From assembly GCA_964458645.1 (NCBI GenBank), contig CAYWJU010000009.1:1-62740 (forward strand): 62,740 nucleotides of DNA. Reading direction: 5' to 3'. Below are positions 1 to 7,832 of the stretch, piece after piece. The DNA comes from DAORHV01 sp964458645 (GTDB lineage Bacteria; Patescibacteriota; Gracilibacteria; Peribacterales; Peribacteraceae). A model generated the notes under the pieces. It ran no database searches. It saw only the letters and a program-made list of their open reading frames with translations, and was not told where the DNA came from. Positions within the stretch are counted from its first letter, which is position 1; each line of letters begins with the position of its first letter. Made by a program: the position numbers and the translations under genes.

Positions 1-106
1 TGTTGGTCGCGGTATTGCAACCGGCAAGCAACAATGCGGAAGCAGCTGCGGCAAACACCGGACGAAGCACGCGGCTCTTCTTGGCACGAGTAACGAGGGT
101 GGTCAT
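1..106 (-). CDS. Lipoprotein, N-terminal fragment cut by the window edge
   Basis: Only the first 35 codons are in the window; the gene runs off the left edge. The peptide starts MTTLVTRAKKSRVLRP, followed by an Ala/Leu-rich hydrophobic stretch ending in the lipobox LLAGC. This is a type II signal peptide with the modified Cys at about residue 29, so the product should be a membrane-anchored lipoprotein on the outer face of the cytoplasmic membrane. What follows the Cys (NTATN) is too short to classify. There is no Shine-Dalgarno sequence before the start; the upstream bases are pyrimidine-rich. Confidence 0.75.
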   Translation of the reverse strand, partial: MTTLVTRAKKSRVLRPVFAAAASALLLAGCNTATN

Positions 107-241
107 GAAAAGGGAGGAAAAAAACTGAAATGGGGACGTCAGAATGCCCCAACGTCCGCAGAATACCAAGTCATCCTTAAGAAACAATTAAGGCGGTACT
201 GTGCGTCTGGCTTCGGACTGGCAGCGTGCAGCTGTTTCGCC

Positions 242-253
242 TATGCTTCGGCC
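242..253 (+). promoter_or_regulatory. Leaderless-type -10 for the PPOX gene
   Basis: TATGCT at 242-247 is followed by exactly 6 nt and then the ATG at 254, so transcription is predicted to start at the start codon. No clear -35 was seen. Confidence 0.5.
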
Positions 254-715
254 ATGGAAACCACCCTTGCAAAGGCGCAGTGCGAAGCATTGCTTGCCGC
301 CGGATATTACGGTCACTTGGCCTGTTACGACGGCAAGGATCCGTACATCGTGCCGGTGACGTACTTGTACAAAGACGGCTGTGCATACGGCTTTACGCGA
401 GAGGGAAAGAAAATCGACATCATGCGCAAACACCCGCGCGTGTGTTTCCAAGTCGAACACATCGACAACGGATTCACCTGGCAAAGCGTCATGGCATGGG
501 GCGAGTTCCAAGAAGTGCTCGACGAAAAGACCGTTCAGGCGATGAAATTGCAACTCGCACACCAGTACGGAAAGATTACCGTTCGCGAACGCGCGTTGCC
601 CGTGTCGCCCATGATTACGGACATGCACAAGCACCAGTATGGCGATATCGACAACAGCATCATTTATCGCATCAAGATCGACCGTATGACCGGCAAGGCG
701 GCGAAGCTAGACTAA
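254..715 (+). CDS. Pyridoxamine 5'-phosphate oxidase-like flavin-binding protein
   Basis: 153 aa. The order GHLACYDGKDPYIVPVTYLYKDG, then FTREGKKIDIMRKHPRVCFQVEH, then the W(Q)SVMAWGEFQEV strand matches the split-barrel FMN-binding PPOX family (NimA/nitroreductase-like members). It has no N-terminal signal and should be a cytosolic flavin- or F420-type oxidoreductase; the substrate cannot be read from the sequence. The length is normal for single-domain members. The start at 254 is chosen because METTLAK begins the conserved fold and a TATGCT hexamer ends 6 nt upstream. The neighbours are unrelated, so it is probably monocistronic. Confidence 0.85.
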   Translation: METTLAKAQCEALLAAGYYGHLACYDGKDPYIVPVTYLYKDGCAYGFTREGKKIDIMRKHPRVCFQVEHIDNGFTWQSVMAWGEFQEVLDEKTVQAMKLQLAHQYGKITVRERALPVSPMITDMHKHQYGDIDNSIIYRIKIDRMTGKAAKLD

Positions 716-859
716 ACGAACGCGCAGCCCCACTTTGAATGTGCGATGCACTGCAGGCATTGCTTCATTGTTGCAAGAGAACAGCGGGATTCGCTTGCGA
801 ACAGTGCAGCAATAGGACATGCGAGATTGTGCAATATTTCAATCTGAACTGATGGAGTT

Positions 860-1543
860 TTAGCGACGACGGTAACGCCGGCGCGGACTTGGTGCGCCTG
901 GCTGTACGCCGATTTGCGGAACAGCCGTAGGCAGCTTGGCTTCCGGAACATCATCGCCGCCGAAGCGAGTGACGATGTACGTGCCGCTGCGCGGCTCACG
1001 CTCAATGTCGATTATGCCAAGCTTCTTGGCGTCCTCGAGCAAATGCGTGAAGCTGCGATAGCCATAATACGTTTCGTCGAACGAGGGCTTCTTGCGCTTC
1101 ATGGTGTCTTTAATCAACGAAGCCTGCAGACGCTGGTGGTTCTCGCGCAACAGTGCCACACACGTATCCAGCAAGAGTGCGAAGACTTCGCGTTTCTTTT
1201 CAGGCAGTTGCGATTCCAACGTGGTTGCAGCCTGTTTTACTTCGCGCGTCAGATCCTCGTAATAAATGAATTCGTCGCAGTTATCGCTCAAGAGACCGGA
1301 CGTAGACCCGCGCATGCCAAGACCGATGACGTGCTTGCCGTTCTCCTTCAGCTTGGAGACCAGCGGCGAGAAGTCGCTGTCGCCGGAAACAATCACGAAC
1401 GTGTCGATATGCGGCTTGCTCCACGCCAAGTCCATGGCGTCTACGACCATGCGGATGTCGGCCGAGTTCTTGCCGGTCATCACCCGCTTGGGAATCTCCA
1501 CCAGTTCGACGGCGGCGGAGTGCAGCGTGGACGCGAAGTTGCC
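860..1543 (-). CDS. NYN-domain (LabA/DUF88-like) protein, C-terminal part beside an assembly gap
   Basis: This open frame enters from the scaffold gap and continues for about 228 codons to the TAA at 860. It carries the second half of a NYN/PIN-like nuclease domain: SADIRMVVDAMDLA, then VIVSGDSDFSPLV with the acidic DSD cluster, then the GLGMRGSTSG turn and CDEFIYYEDL. A C-terminal winged-helix-like segment (FTHLLEDAKKLGIIDIE) and a basic tail (RRRYRRR) follow. LabA-like proteins are putative metal-dependent RNases. The codons next to the gap (GNFASTLHSAAVELVEIPKR) resemble, but are not identical to, the sequence on the other side, so the two flanks may not belong to one gene copy. Confidence 0.75.
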   Translation of the reverse strand, partial: GNFASTLHSAAVELVEIPKRVMTGKNSADIRMVVDAMDLAWSKPHIDTFVIVSGDSDFSPLVSKLKENGKHVIGLGMRGSTSGLLSDNCDEFIYYEDLTREVKQAATTLESQLPEKKREVFALLLDTCVALLRENHQRLQASLIKDTMKRKKPSFDETYYGYRSFTHLLEDAKKLGIIDIEREPRSGTYIVTRFGGDDVPEAKLPTAVPQIGVQPGAPSPRRRYRRR

Positions 1544-1553
1544 NNNNNNNNNN
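1544..1553. other. Scaffold gap (10 N)
   Basis: Ten unknown bases interrupt the NYN gene. The peptide on the right flank (HNEIPQRGRTGKKTADNR) and the one on the left flank (LVEIPKRVMTGKNSADIR) are homologous versions of the same protein region. The gap therefore lies in or between duplicated or strain-variant copies, and its true length is unknown. Confidence 0.95.
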
Positions 1554-1847
1554 GTCCTTGGCGTCTACGCCCATGCGGTTGTCGGCCGTTTTCTTGCCGG
1601 TCCGCCCGCGCTGGGGGATCTCGTTGTGTTCGATCGCCGCTTCGTGGAATGGCCCCGTGTAGTGCGGAAAACGACTCCAGTCACAGTATGCTTTTTTCAC
1701 GATCAACTTCCCTTTGTCGAGCAAACGCTCCAGCACCTTATTCACTTCGAAGTGCGCTTTTTTCTGATCTTGGAACCCCATGGCAAGGTTCTCGAGATCG
1801 ATGAATACGGCCAGACTGCGCTCGGAATCGGAGGCGGAGACGGACAT
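1554..1847 (-). CDS. NYN-domain protein, N-terminal part beside an assembly gap
   Basis: 98 codons from the ATG at 1847 to the gap. MSVSASDSERSLAVFIDLEN includes the first catalytic Asp segment of NYN domains (FIDLEN). It continues through KAYCDWSRFPHYTGPFHEAA and reaches GKKTADNRMGVDAKD, the position already covered again by the left flank of the gap. It is either the 5' half of the same gene joined with a duplicated stretch, or the 5' half of a tandem paralogue. No Shine-Dalgarno sequence was seen. Confidence 0.7.
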
Positions 1848-2046
1848 ACGTTACGGGGGGAAGCCGAAGTCTGTGGAAATCGTATGCTCTTTTCCAGCGA
1901 GTGTCTCTAGGAAACAGGCGTGCGTACCCAACTGTCTGTTGCGGAATACGGCAGTCATGCAGATAACCGCACCGAAAGCGAATGATTGAATATTCCTACC
2001 GGCGCTCTCGCACTGGTGCGCTGAAAGGGTTCATGGTGAAGAAATT

Positions 2047-2979
2047 TCAGCGTGCGTCCTTTTCTTCTCGTTCGGGCAACACCACGTAGAACTGATCGCG
2101 GAATGCAACCCGTTCGGGTGGGAAGCCGAGCGTCTCGAAGTACGCCTTAGCGTCCTGCTCGGTCGGTGCCGGCAAACCCAAGTCTTTCTTGAGCGTCGCA
2201 GCTTTGGCCGTTCCTCCGATGGCGAAATCCAGCCGCAAGTCACCAACCATGACGCGGTATGCGCCAATGTCCTTGAATATACGGCCGAACGTTTCAAAGT
2301 CGCGAAACCCAACCAATGGAGCAACTGCCGCCTGTGTCTTCACGCCATTTTTTGCCAGCGTTTCCATGGCATTCAAACGACCTTTGATAGATGTAAAGGG
2401 CTGCGGCAATCCTGCAGGAAGGTCACTGCCATCAATATCGGTTTCGAACCCTATGCCGACAATCAGATTCGTCTGATGCTTGATATCATTCAGGATCGGG
2501 AGAATTTCGGATCCGGCGGCAACATCGGTATGGGTATGCAAGATAAGGCCTTGCGGCGGCCGTTGAATCATTTCTTCCAGCAAGCGACGCGTAATGTCGG
2601 TCACCTCGCTGGCATGGCCGGGTAATGGCTCGGTATCGGTGGAAAGGAATACTGAAATATTCAGACCCTCATCTGCCAGACGCTGAGCATCGGCCCGATA
2701 CTGTTCGGGAATGCTTCGCTTGGCGGCGTCGCCCTGCCAACCCAAATGCGAGAAGCAAAATCTGCCGCACAGCGCCTTGTCGCCAATCTGACATCCCTTG
2801 GAGGCATTGACGGTAGAGGTAATAATGCGGTCTTTACCGTACAGTGGAGCGGCAAGACGCCCCCAATCAATCATAAATTTTGGCAACGACTGCACTGCCG
2901 TATACGGCTCCGAGCAAACCGTTTTCAGGTTTCCGGAGGAAGCTTCTCGCACCAGCAATTCGGGTTCGCGATACAACAT
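2047..2979 (-). CDS. Radical SAM protein of the SPL/COG1533 type with unusual cysteine spacing
   Basis: 310 aa. The pattern VNASKGC...CGRFCFSHLG, then FLSTDTEPLPGHASEVTDITRRLLEEM, then LILHTHTD, IGFETD, RLNAMETLAKNGVKTQAAVAP and GAYRVMVGDLRLDF follows the TIM-barrel order of SplB/Rv2578c-like radical SAM proteins (spore photoproduct lyase-related, COG1533). The presumed 4Fe-4S cysteines are C63, C71 and C75, a C-x7-C-x3-C spacing instead of the usual C-x3-C-x2-C. The substrate is unknown. No other Cys cluster suggests an auxiliary cluster. A TTGACA-16-TATAGT promoter lies upstream and gives a leader of about 15 nt. Confidence 0.7.
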   Translation of the reverse strand: MLYREPELLVREASSGNLKTVCSEPYTAVQSLPKFMIDWGRLAAPLYGKDRIITSTVNASKGCQIGDKALCGRFCFSHLGWQGDAAKRSIPEQYRADAQRLADEGLNISVFLSTDTEPLPGHASEVTDITRRLLEEMIQRPPQGLILHTHTDVAAGSEILPILNDIKHQTNLIVGIGFETDIDGSDLPAGLPQPFTSIKGRLNAMETLAKNGVKTQAAVAPLVGFRDFETFGRIFKDIGAYRVMVGDLRLDFAIGGTAKAATLKKDLGLPAPTEQDAKAYFETLGFPPERVAFRDQFYVVLPEREEKDAR

Positions 2980-3000
2980 GGGGAGCTTACGTGAACGCGC

Positions 3001-3028
3001 ACTATAATAATTTTTGCATTTTTGTCAA
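3001..3028 (-). promoter_or_regulatory. Promoter of the radical SAM gene
   Basis: On the minus strand TTGACA (3023-3028), a 16-nt spacer and TATAGT (3001-3006). The predicted start is about 15 nt before the ATG, so this is one of the few leadered genes in the window. Confidence 0.65.
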
Positions 3029-3188
3029 AAAATTGCCCGAGAGAATGTTTTGCGGCTTTCCAGGGCGCGAAAACGTCTACCCCTTCACTTTCGACATGGT
3101 CGCATACGCGAAAACCCGCATGTTCGCATGCGGGAGCTCGCGCAAATGCTTACTCTGCGGGATGCGCCTCCTGGCGCGTGTCGTATGC

Positions 3189-3686
3189 TTAGTTCGAAGA
3201 GGAGGAAGTACCTTGCGTCGTAGCCTGCATTGCCCCACACAGAGCGGACGCCTTGGTAAGCAGATCGATCGTCATATTGAAATGCGTTGCATTGGCTTCA
3301 TTGGGGGTAAGCTTGCCGCCCTTCACCAATGTCGTGTTGATTGCTTTGCAGTAATCATCCATGTCTTTTTTCTGCTTTTTGATTTGCTTCAGCTTGAGTG
3401 CAGACGTGCTGCTGCTCACACTGAAAGAGCTGCTGCTCGACTTGGGCTTCGGCAACTGCAGCATGGGGCGACTACTGGAAACGCTGGAGCTGGAAGTGCT
3501 GCTTACGCTGCTCTCCGAGCTGGAGCTGGTTTCACTGGAACTCACACTGCTCTCGGTGCTGCTGGAACTGGAGCTGCTAACGGGCAGTAAAATGGGGCGT
3601 GTAAGCATAAGGGCCGACGCGGACGGAGCTGCAATCAGAAAAGCCGTCACAAGAGAAAGGGGGGTGTGGATGCGCATGATCGGCAT
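3189..3686 (-). CDS. Exported Ser-rich protein
   Basis: 165 aa from MPIMRIHTPLS (an alternative ATG lies 9 nt inside). The N-terminus is a signal peptide (LSLVTAFLIAAPSASA). A long low-complexity tract of Ser with Glu/Thr/Val covers roughly residues 38-98. The C-terminal part is compact and Lys-rich (LKLKQIKKQKKDMDDYCKAI...), with two Cys and a second short Ser run at the end. I do not recognise a family. The Ser tracts resemble those at the ends of two other exported proteins in this window (9386-10531 and 54735-62740). Upstream reading frame beyond the start is open but lacks a signal and is not used. Confidence 0.7.
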   Translation of the reverse strand: MPIMRIHTPLSLVTAFLIAAPSASALMLTRPILLPVSSSSSSSTESSVSSSETSSSSESSVSSTSSSSVSSSRPMLQLPKPKSSSSSFSVSSSTSALKLKQIKKQKKDMDDYCKAINTTLVKGGKLTPNEANATHFNMTIDLLTKASALCGAMQATTQGTSSSSN

Positions 3687-3736
3687 GGTAAAGGATGGTC
3701 GTAGCGAGCCACAATCAAAAATACTCTCGGCCGGAA

Positions 3737-4183
3737 CTATGAGCGCAAGCGACGCGCGATCTTCAGGCACACGTAACCAAGTCCTGTTCCCAGCGTATTC
3801 AGGATCAGGTCGTCTACATCGAAGGTACCCATCATGAACGCCATTTGTACGCACTCCAACGCAAGGCTGAGCGAAAAGCCGATGAATGCAATGCGCCAAA
3901 ACGACGCAGTGGATTGTTTCAGCAACGGCAGCAGGATTCCGAGCGGCATGAAAATAAGAACGTTACCGAGCAGATTCGGCAATGCAACGCTCCAGTTCGG
4001 TAAGCCGTTCGCATAGATGGCGATTGTATGAAGCGGAATGACGTTCGCTCTTGCCATATTTTCGGCAAGACGTTCGGCATAGGTCGTGCCACGGAGCACG
4101 AAGAAGTGATGCTTCAACAACACAACACGCACCAACAGGCCCGCATAACACACGAAAATCGCCCACAAAAGGTTCCGTCGCAT
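3737..4183 (-). CDS. VanZ-like membrane protein
   Basis: 148 aa with four predicted membrane segments: an N-terminal helix (LLWAIFVCYAGLLVRVVLL), then NLLGNVLIFMPLGILLPLL, then WRIAFIGFSLSLALECVQ and a C-terminal DLILNTLGTGLGYVCLKIA. The NVLIFMPLG...ALECVQ...DVDDLILNTLG series is the VanZ family signature. VanZ in enterococci is linked to teicoplanin resistance; the general function of the family is unknown. The ATG at 4183 is preferred over the GTG at 4189 because TATACT ends 8 nt before it. Confidence 0.85.
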   Translation of the reverse strand: MRRNLLWAIFVCYAGLLVRVVLLKHHFFVLRGTTYAERLAENMARANVIPLHTIAIYANGLPNWSVALPNLLGNVLIFMPLGILLPLLKQSTASFWRIAFIGFSLSLALECVQMAFMMGTFDVDDLILNTLGTGLGYVCLKIARRLRS

Positions 4184-4197
4184 AGACACCGAGTATA
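4184..4197 (-). promoter_or_regulatory. Leaderless-type -10 for the VanZ-like gene
   Basis: Minus-strand TATACT (4192-4197) preceded by TG, 8 nt before the ATG at 4183; the transcript would carry about 2 nt of leader. Confidence 0.5.
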
Positions 4198-4210
4198 CAG
4201 CCGACTCCGA

Positions 4211-4600
4211 TTATTTCATCAGGCTCAAGAGTCCTTTGTTCTTCACGATGTTCTTATAATCCCACTGGATCGTTTTGGACTTCTTCAGCCAGCGGGCCAA
4301 TGCCTTCGCATCAACGTCATCCACAGAGGTGTAGCGGACCTCGGCCGCCTTGAACGAGCCCTCGTTCACCAGACCGGGTTCCTCGAATGATTGGCCGCTC
4401 CAGAACAGCACACGAACGCAGTCTTTCAGTTTGTGATATCCGACGATCGGATTGCCCTCCAGAAACCAGACGGGGTGCCGGTGCCAGATCTTGTATTCGG
4501 CGCCGGGCAAACCCTTCTCGATGATCAGGAACAACGCATCGCAGATATCGCGGTCGGCTTTGGCGAGAGCCGTGTGATACGCCTGAATGTCTTTGTGCAT
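4211..4600 (-). CDS. DUF1801 domain protein
   Basis: 129 aa. MHKDIQAYHTALAKADRDICDALFLIIEKGLPGAEYKIWHRHPVWFLEGNPIVGYH... matches the small DUF1801 (YdhG-like) fold, with the typical pairing of an N-terminal helical part and a beta segment carrying RVLFWSG. No catalytic residues are known for the family. It is cytosolic. A TACAAT hexamer ends 7 nt before the ATG (minus strand 4608-4613), which supports this start and a leaderless mRNA. It is divergent from the VOC-repeat gene at 4670. Confidence 0.8.
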   Translation of the reverse strand: MHKDIQAYHTALAKADRDICDALFLIIEKGLPGAEYKIWHRHPVWFLEGNPIVGYHKLKDCVRVLFWSGQSFEEPGLVNEGSFKAAEVRYTSVDDVDAKALARWLKKSKTIQWDYKNIVKNKGLLSLMK

Positions 4601-4607
4601 GAGTGTG

Positions 4608-4662
4608 ATTGTACGGAAATGAGCGCAAATAACCCAGTCTTATGGCCGCCGCATGCTATGAT
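4608..4662. promoter_or_regulatory. Divergent pair of leaderless-type -10 boxes
   Basis: Minus strand TACAAT (4608-4613), 7 nt before the DUF1801 ATG at 4600. Plus strand TATGAT (4657-4662), 7 nt before the ATG at 4670. The two genes share a 69-bp divergent spacer. Confidence 0.5.
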
Positions 4663-4669
4663 CCGCGCT

Positions 4670-5578
4670 ATGCAAAAAATCGTCCCCCATCTCTGGTTCG
4701 ACACGCAGGCGGTGGAAGCCGCAGAGTTCTACGTCTCCGCGTTTGGCGGCGACTCGAAGATCACACATTCGTCGATCTTGCACGACACCCCCTCCGGCGA
4801 CTGCGACATCGTGTCGTTCGATCTATGCGGCTTCAGCTTCATGGCCATCAGCGCTGGTCCGCTGTTCACATTCAACCCGTCGGTGTCGTTCATGCTCAAC
4901 TTCGATCCGTCCAAAGACAAAGACGCCCGCAAGCACCTGGATGCGCTTTGGGCCAAGCTTTCTGAGGGTGGTGAGCCGCTCATGCCGCTAGACAAGTACC
5001 CGTTCAGCGACCGCTACGGCTGGATCAAGGACAAGTACGGCGTCAGCTGGCAGCTCATCCTCACCAAACCCGAGGGCGAACCGCGTCCGTTCATCATCCC
5101 GTCGCTGATGTTCACCGGCGACAACACGGGTAAAGCCGGCGAAGCCATCGATTTCTATGTCTCCGCGTTCAAGGATTCCAAGCGCGGCATGACCGCGATG
5201 TACCCGCCCGGCGCATCGCCGGAACCCGCCGCCAAAATCATGTTCGCCGAGTTCATGCTGGAAGGTCAGTGGTTCGCAGCCATGGACAGCGGACACATGC
5301 ACAAATTCGGCTTCAGCGAAGCCCTTTCGTTGCTGGTGCTCTGCAAGGACCAGGAGGAGATCGATTTCTACTGGAACACGCTTTCGGCCGTTCCCGAAGC
5401 CGAACAATGCGGATGGCTGAAGGACAAATTCGGACTCTCGTGGCAGGTCTCCCCCACCGCCATGCATGCGGTCATGCAAAGCGGTGACGAGAGAAAAATC
5501 GCGCGCGTCACACAAGCGTTCCTGCAAATGAAGAAGTTCGATCTGGCTGCGCTGGAGAAAGCGAGCAACGGGAAGTAG
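4670..5578 (+). CDS. Tandem VOC/PhnB-like protein (3-demethylubiquinone methyltransferase-like fold)
   Basis: 302 aa from MQKIVPHLWFDTQAVEAAEF. Two homologous halves each carry the PhnB/YjdN-type VOC pattern: AVEAAEFYVSAFGGDSKITHSSI...DIVSFDLCGFSFMAISAGP in the first and GEAIDFYVSAFKDSKRGMTAMYP...EFMLEGQWFAAMDSG in the second. Both end in the repeated GW(I/L)KDK(Y/F)G(V/L)SWQ block. The fold is a betaalphabetabetabeta metal or ligand site of unknown substrate. The open frame extends upstream to 4391, but that stretch is antisense to DUF1801. The start at 4670 fits both the fold and a TATGAT box. Confidence 0.85.
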   Translation: MQKIVPHLWFDTQAVEAAEFYVSAFGGDSKITHSSILHDTPSGDCDIVSFDLCGFSFMAISAGPLFTFNPSVSFMLNFDPSKDKDARKHLDALWAKLSEGGEPLMPLDKYPFSDRYGWIKDKYGVSWQLILTKPEGEPRPFIIPSLMFTGDNTGKAGEAIDFYVSAFKDSKRGMTAMYPPGASPEPAAKIMFAEFMLEGQWFAAMDSGHMHKFGFSEALSLLVLCKDQEEIDFYWNTLSAVPEAEQCGWLKDKFGLSWQVSPTAMHAVMQSGDERKIARVTQAFLQMKKFDLAALEKASNGK

Positions 5579-5641
5579 CTGGCATTGCTGCAGGGCAGCG
5601 GCCTTTCCATCGTTTGAGGCGCACGCTGTAGTGAAACCGAA

Positions 5642-6799
5642 TCAGGCCAGGCCTTTCTCCTTTGCAAGCGGCAAGAGCAAGTTCTTGAACTTTGCGATAA
5701 CCGCTGTCACATGCAATGCACCGTCAGTCGTGTGCACCACATCGGACCGGTGGATGGCGTTCATCAACCGATTATTCAGCATGATGTACGGATGCCTACT
5801 GGCAAGCTCAAGAATGCGCGGATCCTGCGTGTCGGGAGGCACGACGTGAAAGAGCGGAGTCTTGTAGAGGGTCATCATGTACTTCATGAAATGGTCACTC
5901 TCGGTGCTGCCGTCGATAAGGTCGGCCAGCTGCATGACGATGGCCTCGTACTCGACAAAAGACTGGATGAGCCAATCGACGATGGCCGGATTGTGCTCGG
6001 CGGCACGGTTGAACGCCATCCGGTGCGAGCGCACCGCCAGCATTTCGTAGTTGGGAATTTGGCCGCCGTGCGGATATTGAATTTCGGCAGGCACGTCGTA
6101 GAGAAGATCACTCCACTCCCGGAGCCTGTCGTAGTCCGGCTCTTCCTGGTGAATGCCGTGAATGGGCATGTGAAACAATCCATCGTGCCCTACCGCGAAT
6201 TGCATTTGCCCAAACCGCGCAAAAGCCTGCTGCGCAAGCTTGGGATCGGCTTCGAAAGCGACATCCACGACTTCGGGCGGCAACATCCAAAACCCCGTTC
6301 GCACCGCATCTTGCCCACCCTCTTCACGAAAGGTCTGACCCTGCAGGCGCTGATTGAATAGCCCGTACCGCGTGCTCCAGTCCGGCCTCTCCTTCACGTA
6401 GCGGATGGTGGTTGTGGACGACAAAAACACATCCAGGTCCGCGGGAAGCACATGCTCCTCCGGCATGGGAGCACATTCGACAAAGCCCGGAAATTTCGGA
6501 TCCGTGATGATGTCTTTTGTGATGACGGGAACGTGGTTATACACGACGCCGCGAATCTTCATCATGATTCCGGAAAGCTGCTCCCAGTCGTAGCCCAACA
6601 GCTCTTCATTGAACGGAATGCCGAGACGACTCAGGAGTTTGGTGATGCGGCTTTTCTCGGCCTCGAACACCACCGTATTCGGCGTGCGGGCGTTGGGCTC
6701 AAAGAGACCGGCCGACAGAGCGTCGACGGTGTGTTGAGCGGTTTTGCCATTGAGGAAATACCGGTCGTAACGGTAAGCCGGCTCACTGCGAGTTTTCAT
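5642..6799 (-). CDS. Conserved-looking protein of unknown function
   Basis: 385 aa from MKTRSEPAYRYDRYFLNGKT. I do not recognise a family. It is soluble, with no signal peptide or membrane helix and mixed alpha/beta composition. A His-rich middle region reads FAVGHDGLFHMPIHGIHQEEPDYDR and is followed by SHRMAFNRAAEHN; these clustered His/Glu/Asp could bind metal, but this is only a guess. The C-terminal part (SRHPYIMLNNRLMNAIHRSDVVHTT) has more His. The longer frame begins 27 nt upstream, but the promoter places transcription start at the chosen ATG. Confidence 0.7.
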   Translation of the reverse strand: MKTRSEPAYRYDRYFLNGKTAQHTVDALSAGLFEPNARTPNTVVFEAEKSRITKLLSRLGIPFNEELLGYDWEQLSGIMMKIRGVVYNHVPVITKDIITDPKFPGFVECAPMPEEHVLPADLDVFLSSTTTIRYVKERPDWSTRYGLFNQRLQGQTFREEGGQDAVRTGFWMLPPEVVDVAFEADPKLAQQAFARFGQMQFAVGHDGLFHMPIHGIHQEEPDYDRLREWSDLLYDVPAEIQYPHGGQIPNYEMLAVRSHRMAFNRAAEHNPAIVDWLIQSFVEYEAIVMQLADLIDGSTESDHFMKYMMTLYKTPLFHVVPPDTQDPRILELASRHPYIMLNNRLMNAIHRSDVVHTTDGALHVTAVIAKFKNLLLPLAKEKGLA

Positions 6800-6806
6800 C
6801 AACGAT

Positions 6807-6834
6807 ATCATAATACTTTTACTCAATTTGTCAA
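6807..6834 (-). promoter_or_regulatory. Strong leaderless promoter of the 385-aa gene
   Basis: Minus strand: TTGACA (6829-6834), 16-nt spacer, TATGAT (6807-6812), then 7 nt and the ATG at 6799. Both hexamers are near consensus, making this one of the clearest leaderless promoters in the window. Confidence 0.7.
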
Positions 6835-6899
6835 TTTAGGGCGAAAATGGCTCTCAGGCCTCGTAAAGAACCGAAACCGGCTGCTTCCTGCCTACGTTC

Positions 6900-7346
6900 C
6901 TAGAGGTTCTCGGCCAGCTCCACGATGATTCCTTCCGGCCCGCGGATGTAGCAGAGTTTGTAGACGTTCGCGTAAGCCTCCACGGTTCCCATGAGTTCCG
7001 CGCCGTGGTTTTTCCTGAGTTTTGCGAGCAACCCGTCCAGATCCGTCACGTTGAAGCAGGCGTGGCTGAAGCCCAGCGTGTTCGGCGCCCTCGGCTGCAG
7101 GCCCTTTTCATCGAGCGGCGAATGGAATTTCACGAGCTCGATGACGGCCGGGCCGCCCGGAATGCCCAGCATAACGATGCTGTCCCGCACGCCTTTCAGT
7201 CCGATGATGCGTCCCGCGAATGCGCCGTTCTCGCCTTCCATGTCCATTTCGCCCTGCACTTCCAAACCGAGATCCAGGAAAAACGCCTTGGCGGCGGCCA
7301 GGTCCTGGACGTTGATACCGACGTGGTCCATGCGGTTGACCTTCAT
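6900..7346 (-). CDS. VOC family (glyoxalase/bleomycin-resistance fold) protein
   Basis: 148 aa. It starts MKVNRMDHVGINVQDLAAAKAFFLDLGL (the usual metal His is in DHVGI), continues with FHSPLDEKG and GFSHACFNVTDLDGLLAKL (second half, His in GFSHA) and ends YIRGPEGIIVELAENL, where VEL supplies the conserved Glu. The glyoxalase-like His/Glu metal ligands are therefore in place. It may be a small-molecule lyase, isomerase or resistance protein. TAGAGT (minus strand 7353-7358) ends 6 nt before the ATG. It lies just downstream of DUF2200 on the same strand. Confidence 0.85.
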   Translation of the reverse strand: MKVNRMDHVGINVQDLAAAKAFFLDLGLEVQGEMDMEGENGAFAGRIIGLKGVRDSIVMLGIPGGPAVIELVKFHSPLDEKGLQPRAPNTLGFSHACFNVTDLDGLLAKLRKNHGAELMGTVEAYANVYKLCYIRGPEGIIVELAENL

Positions 7347-7352
7347 GCACCG

Positions 7353-7358
7353 ACTCTA
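7353..7358 (-). promoter_or_regulatory. Leaderless-type -10 for the VOC gene
   Basis: Minus-strand TAGAGT exactly 6 nt before the ATG at 7346, in the 14-nt space after the DUF2200 stop, so the VOC gene can be transcribed on its own. Confidence 0.5.
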
Positions 7359-7360
7359 CC

Positions 7361-7726
7361 CTACTTGCGCAGAATCTTCTCCATCGGCCTGCCCTTCGCC
7401 AACTCATCGACCAGCTTGTCCAAATAGCGGACCTCGCGCATGACGTCGTCCTCGATTTCCTCGATGCGCACACCGCAGATCATGCCCGTGATCAGCTTCC
7501 GTAAAGGATTGAGCTTGGGAGCCTTGGCAAAGAACGTTTCAAAGTCCGTCTCTTTCTCAATCTCCTTCTCCAATCCTTTCTGGGTGTAGCCGGTCTGCCA
7601 ACGGATCACTTCATCCACTTCGGCTTTCGTGCGGCCTTTGCGCTCTACTTTCGCGACATAGAGGGGGTAGACGCGTCCGAAGGCCATCTTGCGGACCCGT
7701 TCAAGGGTTTTGGGATTTTCTTTCAT
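7361..7726 (-). CDS. DUF2200 family protein
   Basis: 121 aa. The features are diagnostic: KMAFGRVYPLYVAKVERKGRTKAEVDEVIRW, then LITGMICGVRIEEIEDDVMREVRYLDKLVDELAKGRPMEKILRK. DUF2200 proteins are small, cytosolic, widespread in soil bacteria and of unknown function. The length is normal. The start is supported by a TAGAAT hexamer 9 nt upstream (minus strand 7736-7741). It could be co-transcribed with the VOC gene 14 nt downstream. Confidence 0.9.
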   Translation of the reverse strand: MKENPKTLERVRKMAFGRVYPLYVAKVERKGRTKAEVDEVIRWQTGYTQKGLEKEIEKETDFETFFAKAPKLNPLRKLITGMICGVRIEEIEDDVMREVRYLDKLVDELAKGRPMEKILRK

Positions 7727-7832
7727 ATGCTGCGCATTCTAGTACCAAAATCTTTCAGGGGCAGCTCGACGAACTCGGTCCTAGTGGAACTGCGTGCGGT
7801 TGCGCTTCTGAAGGCCATCTTGATTGCAGAAG

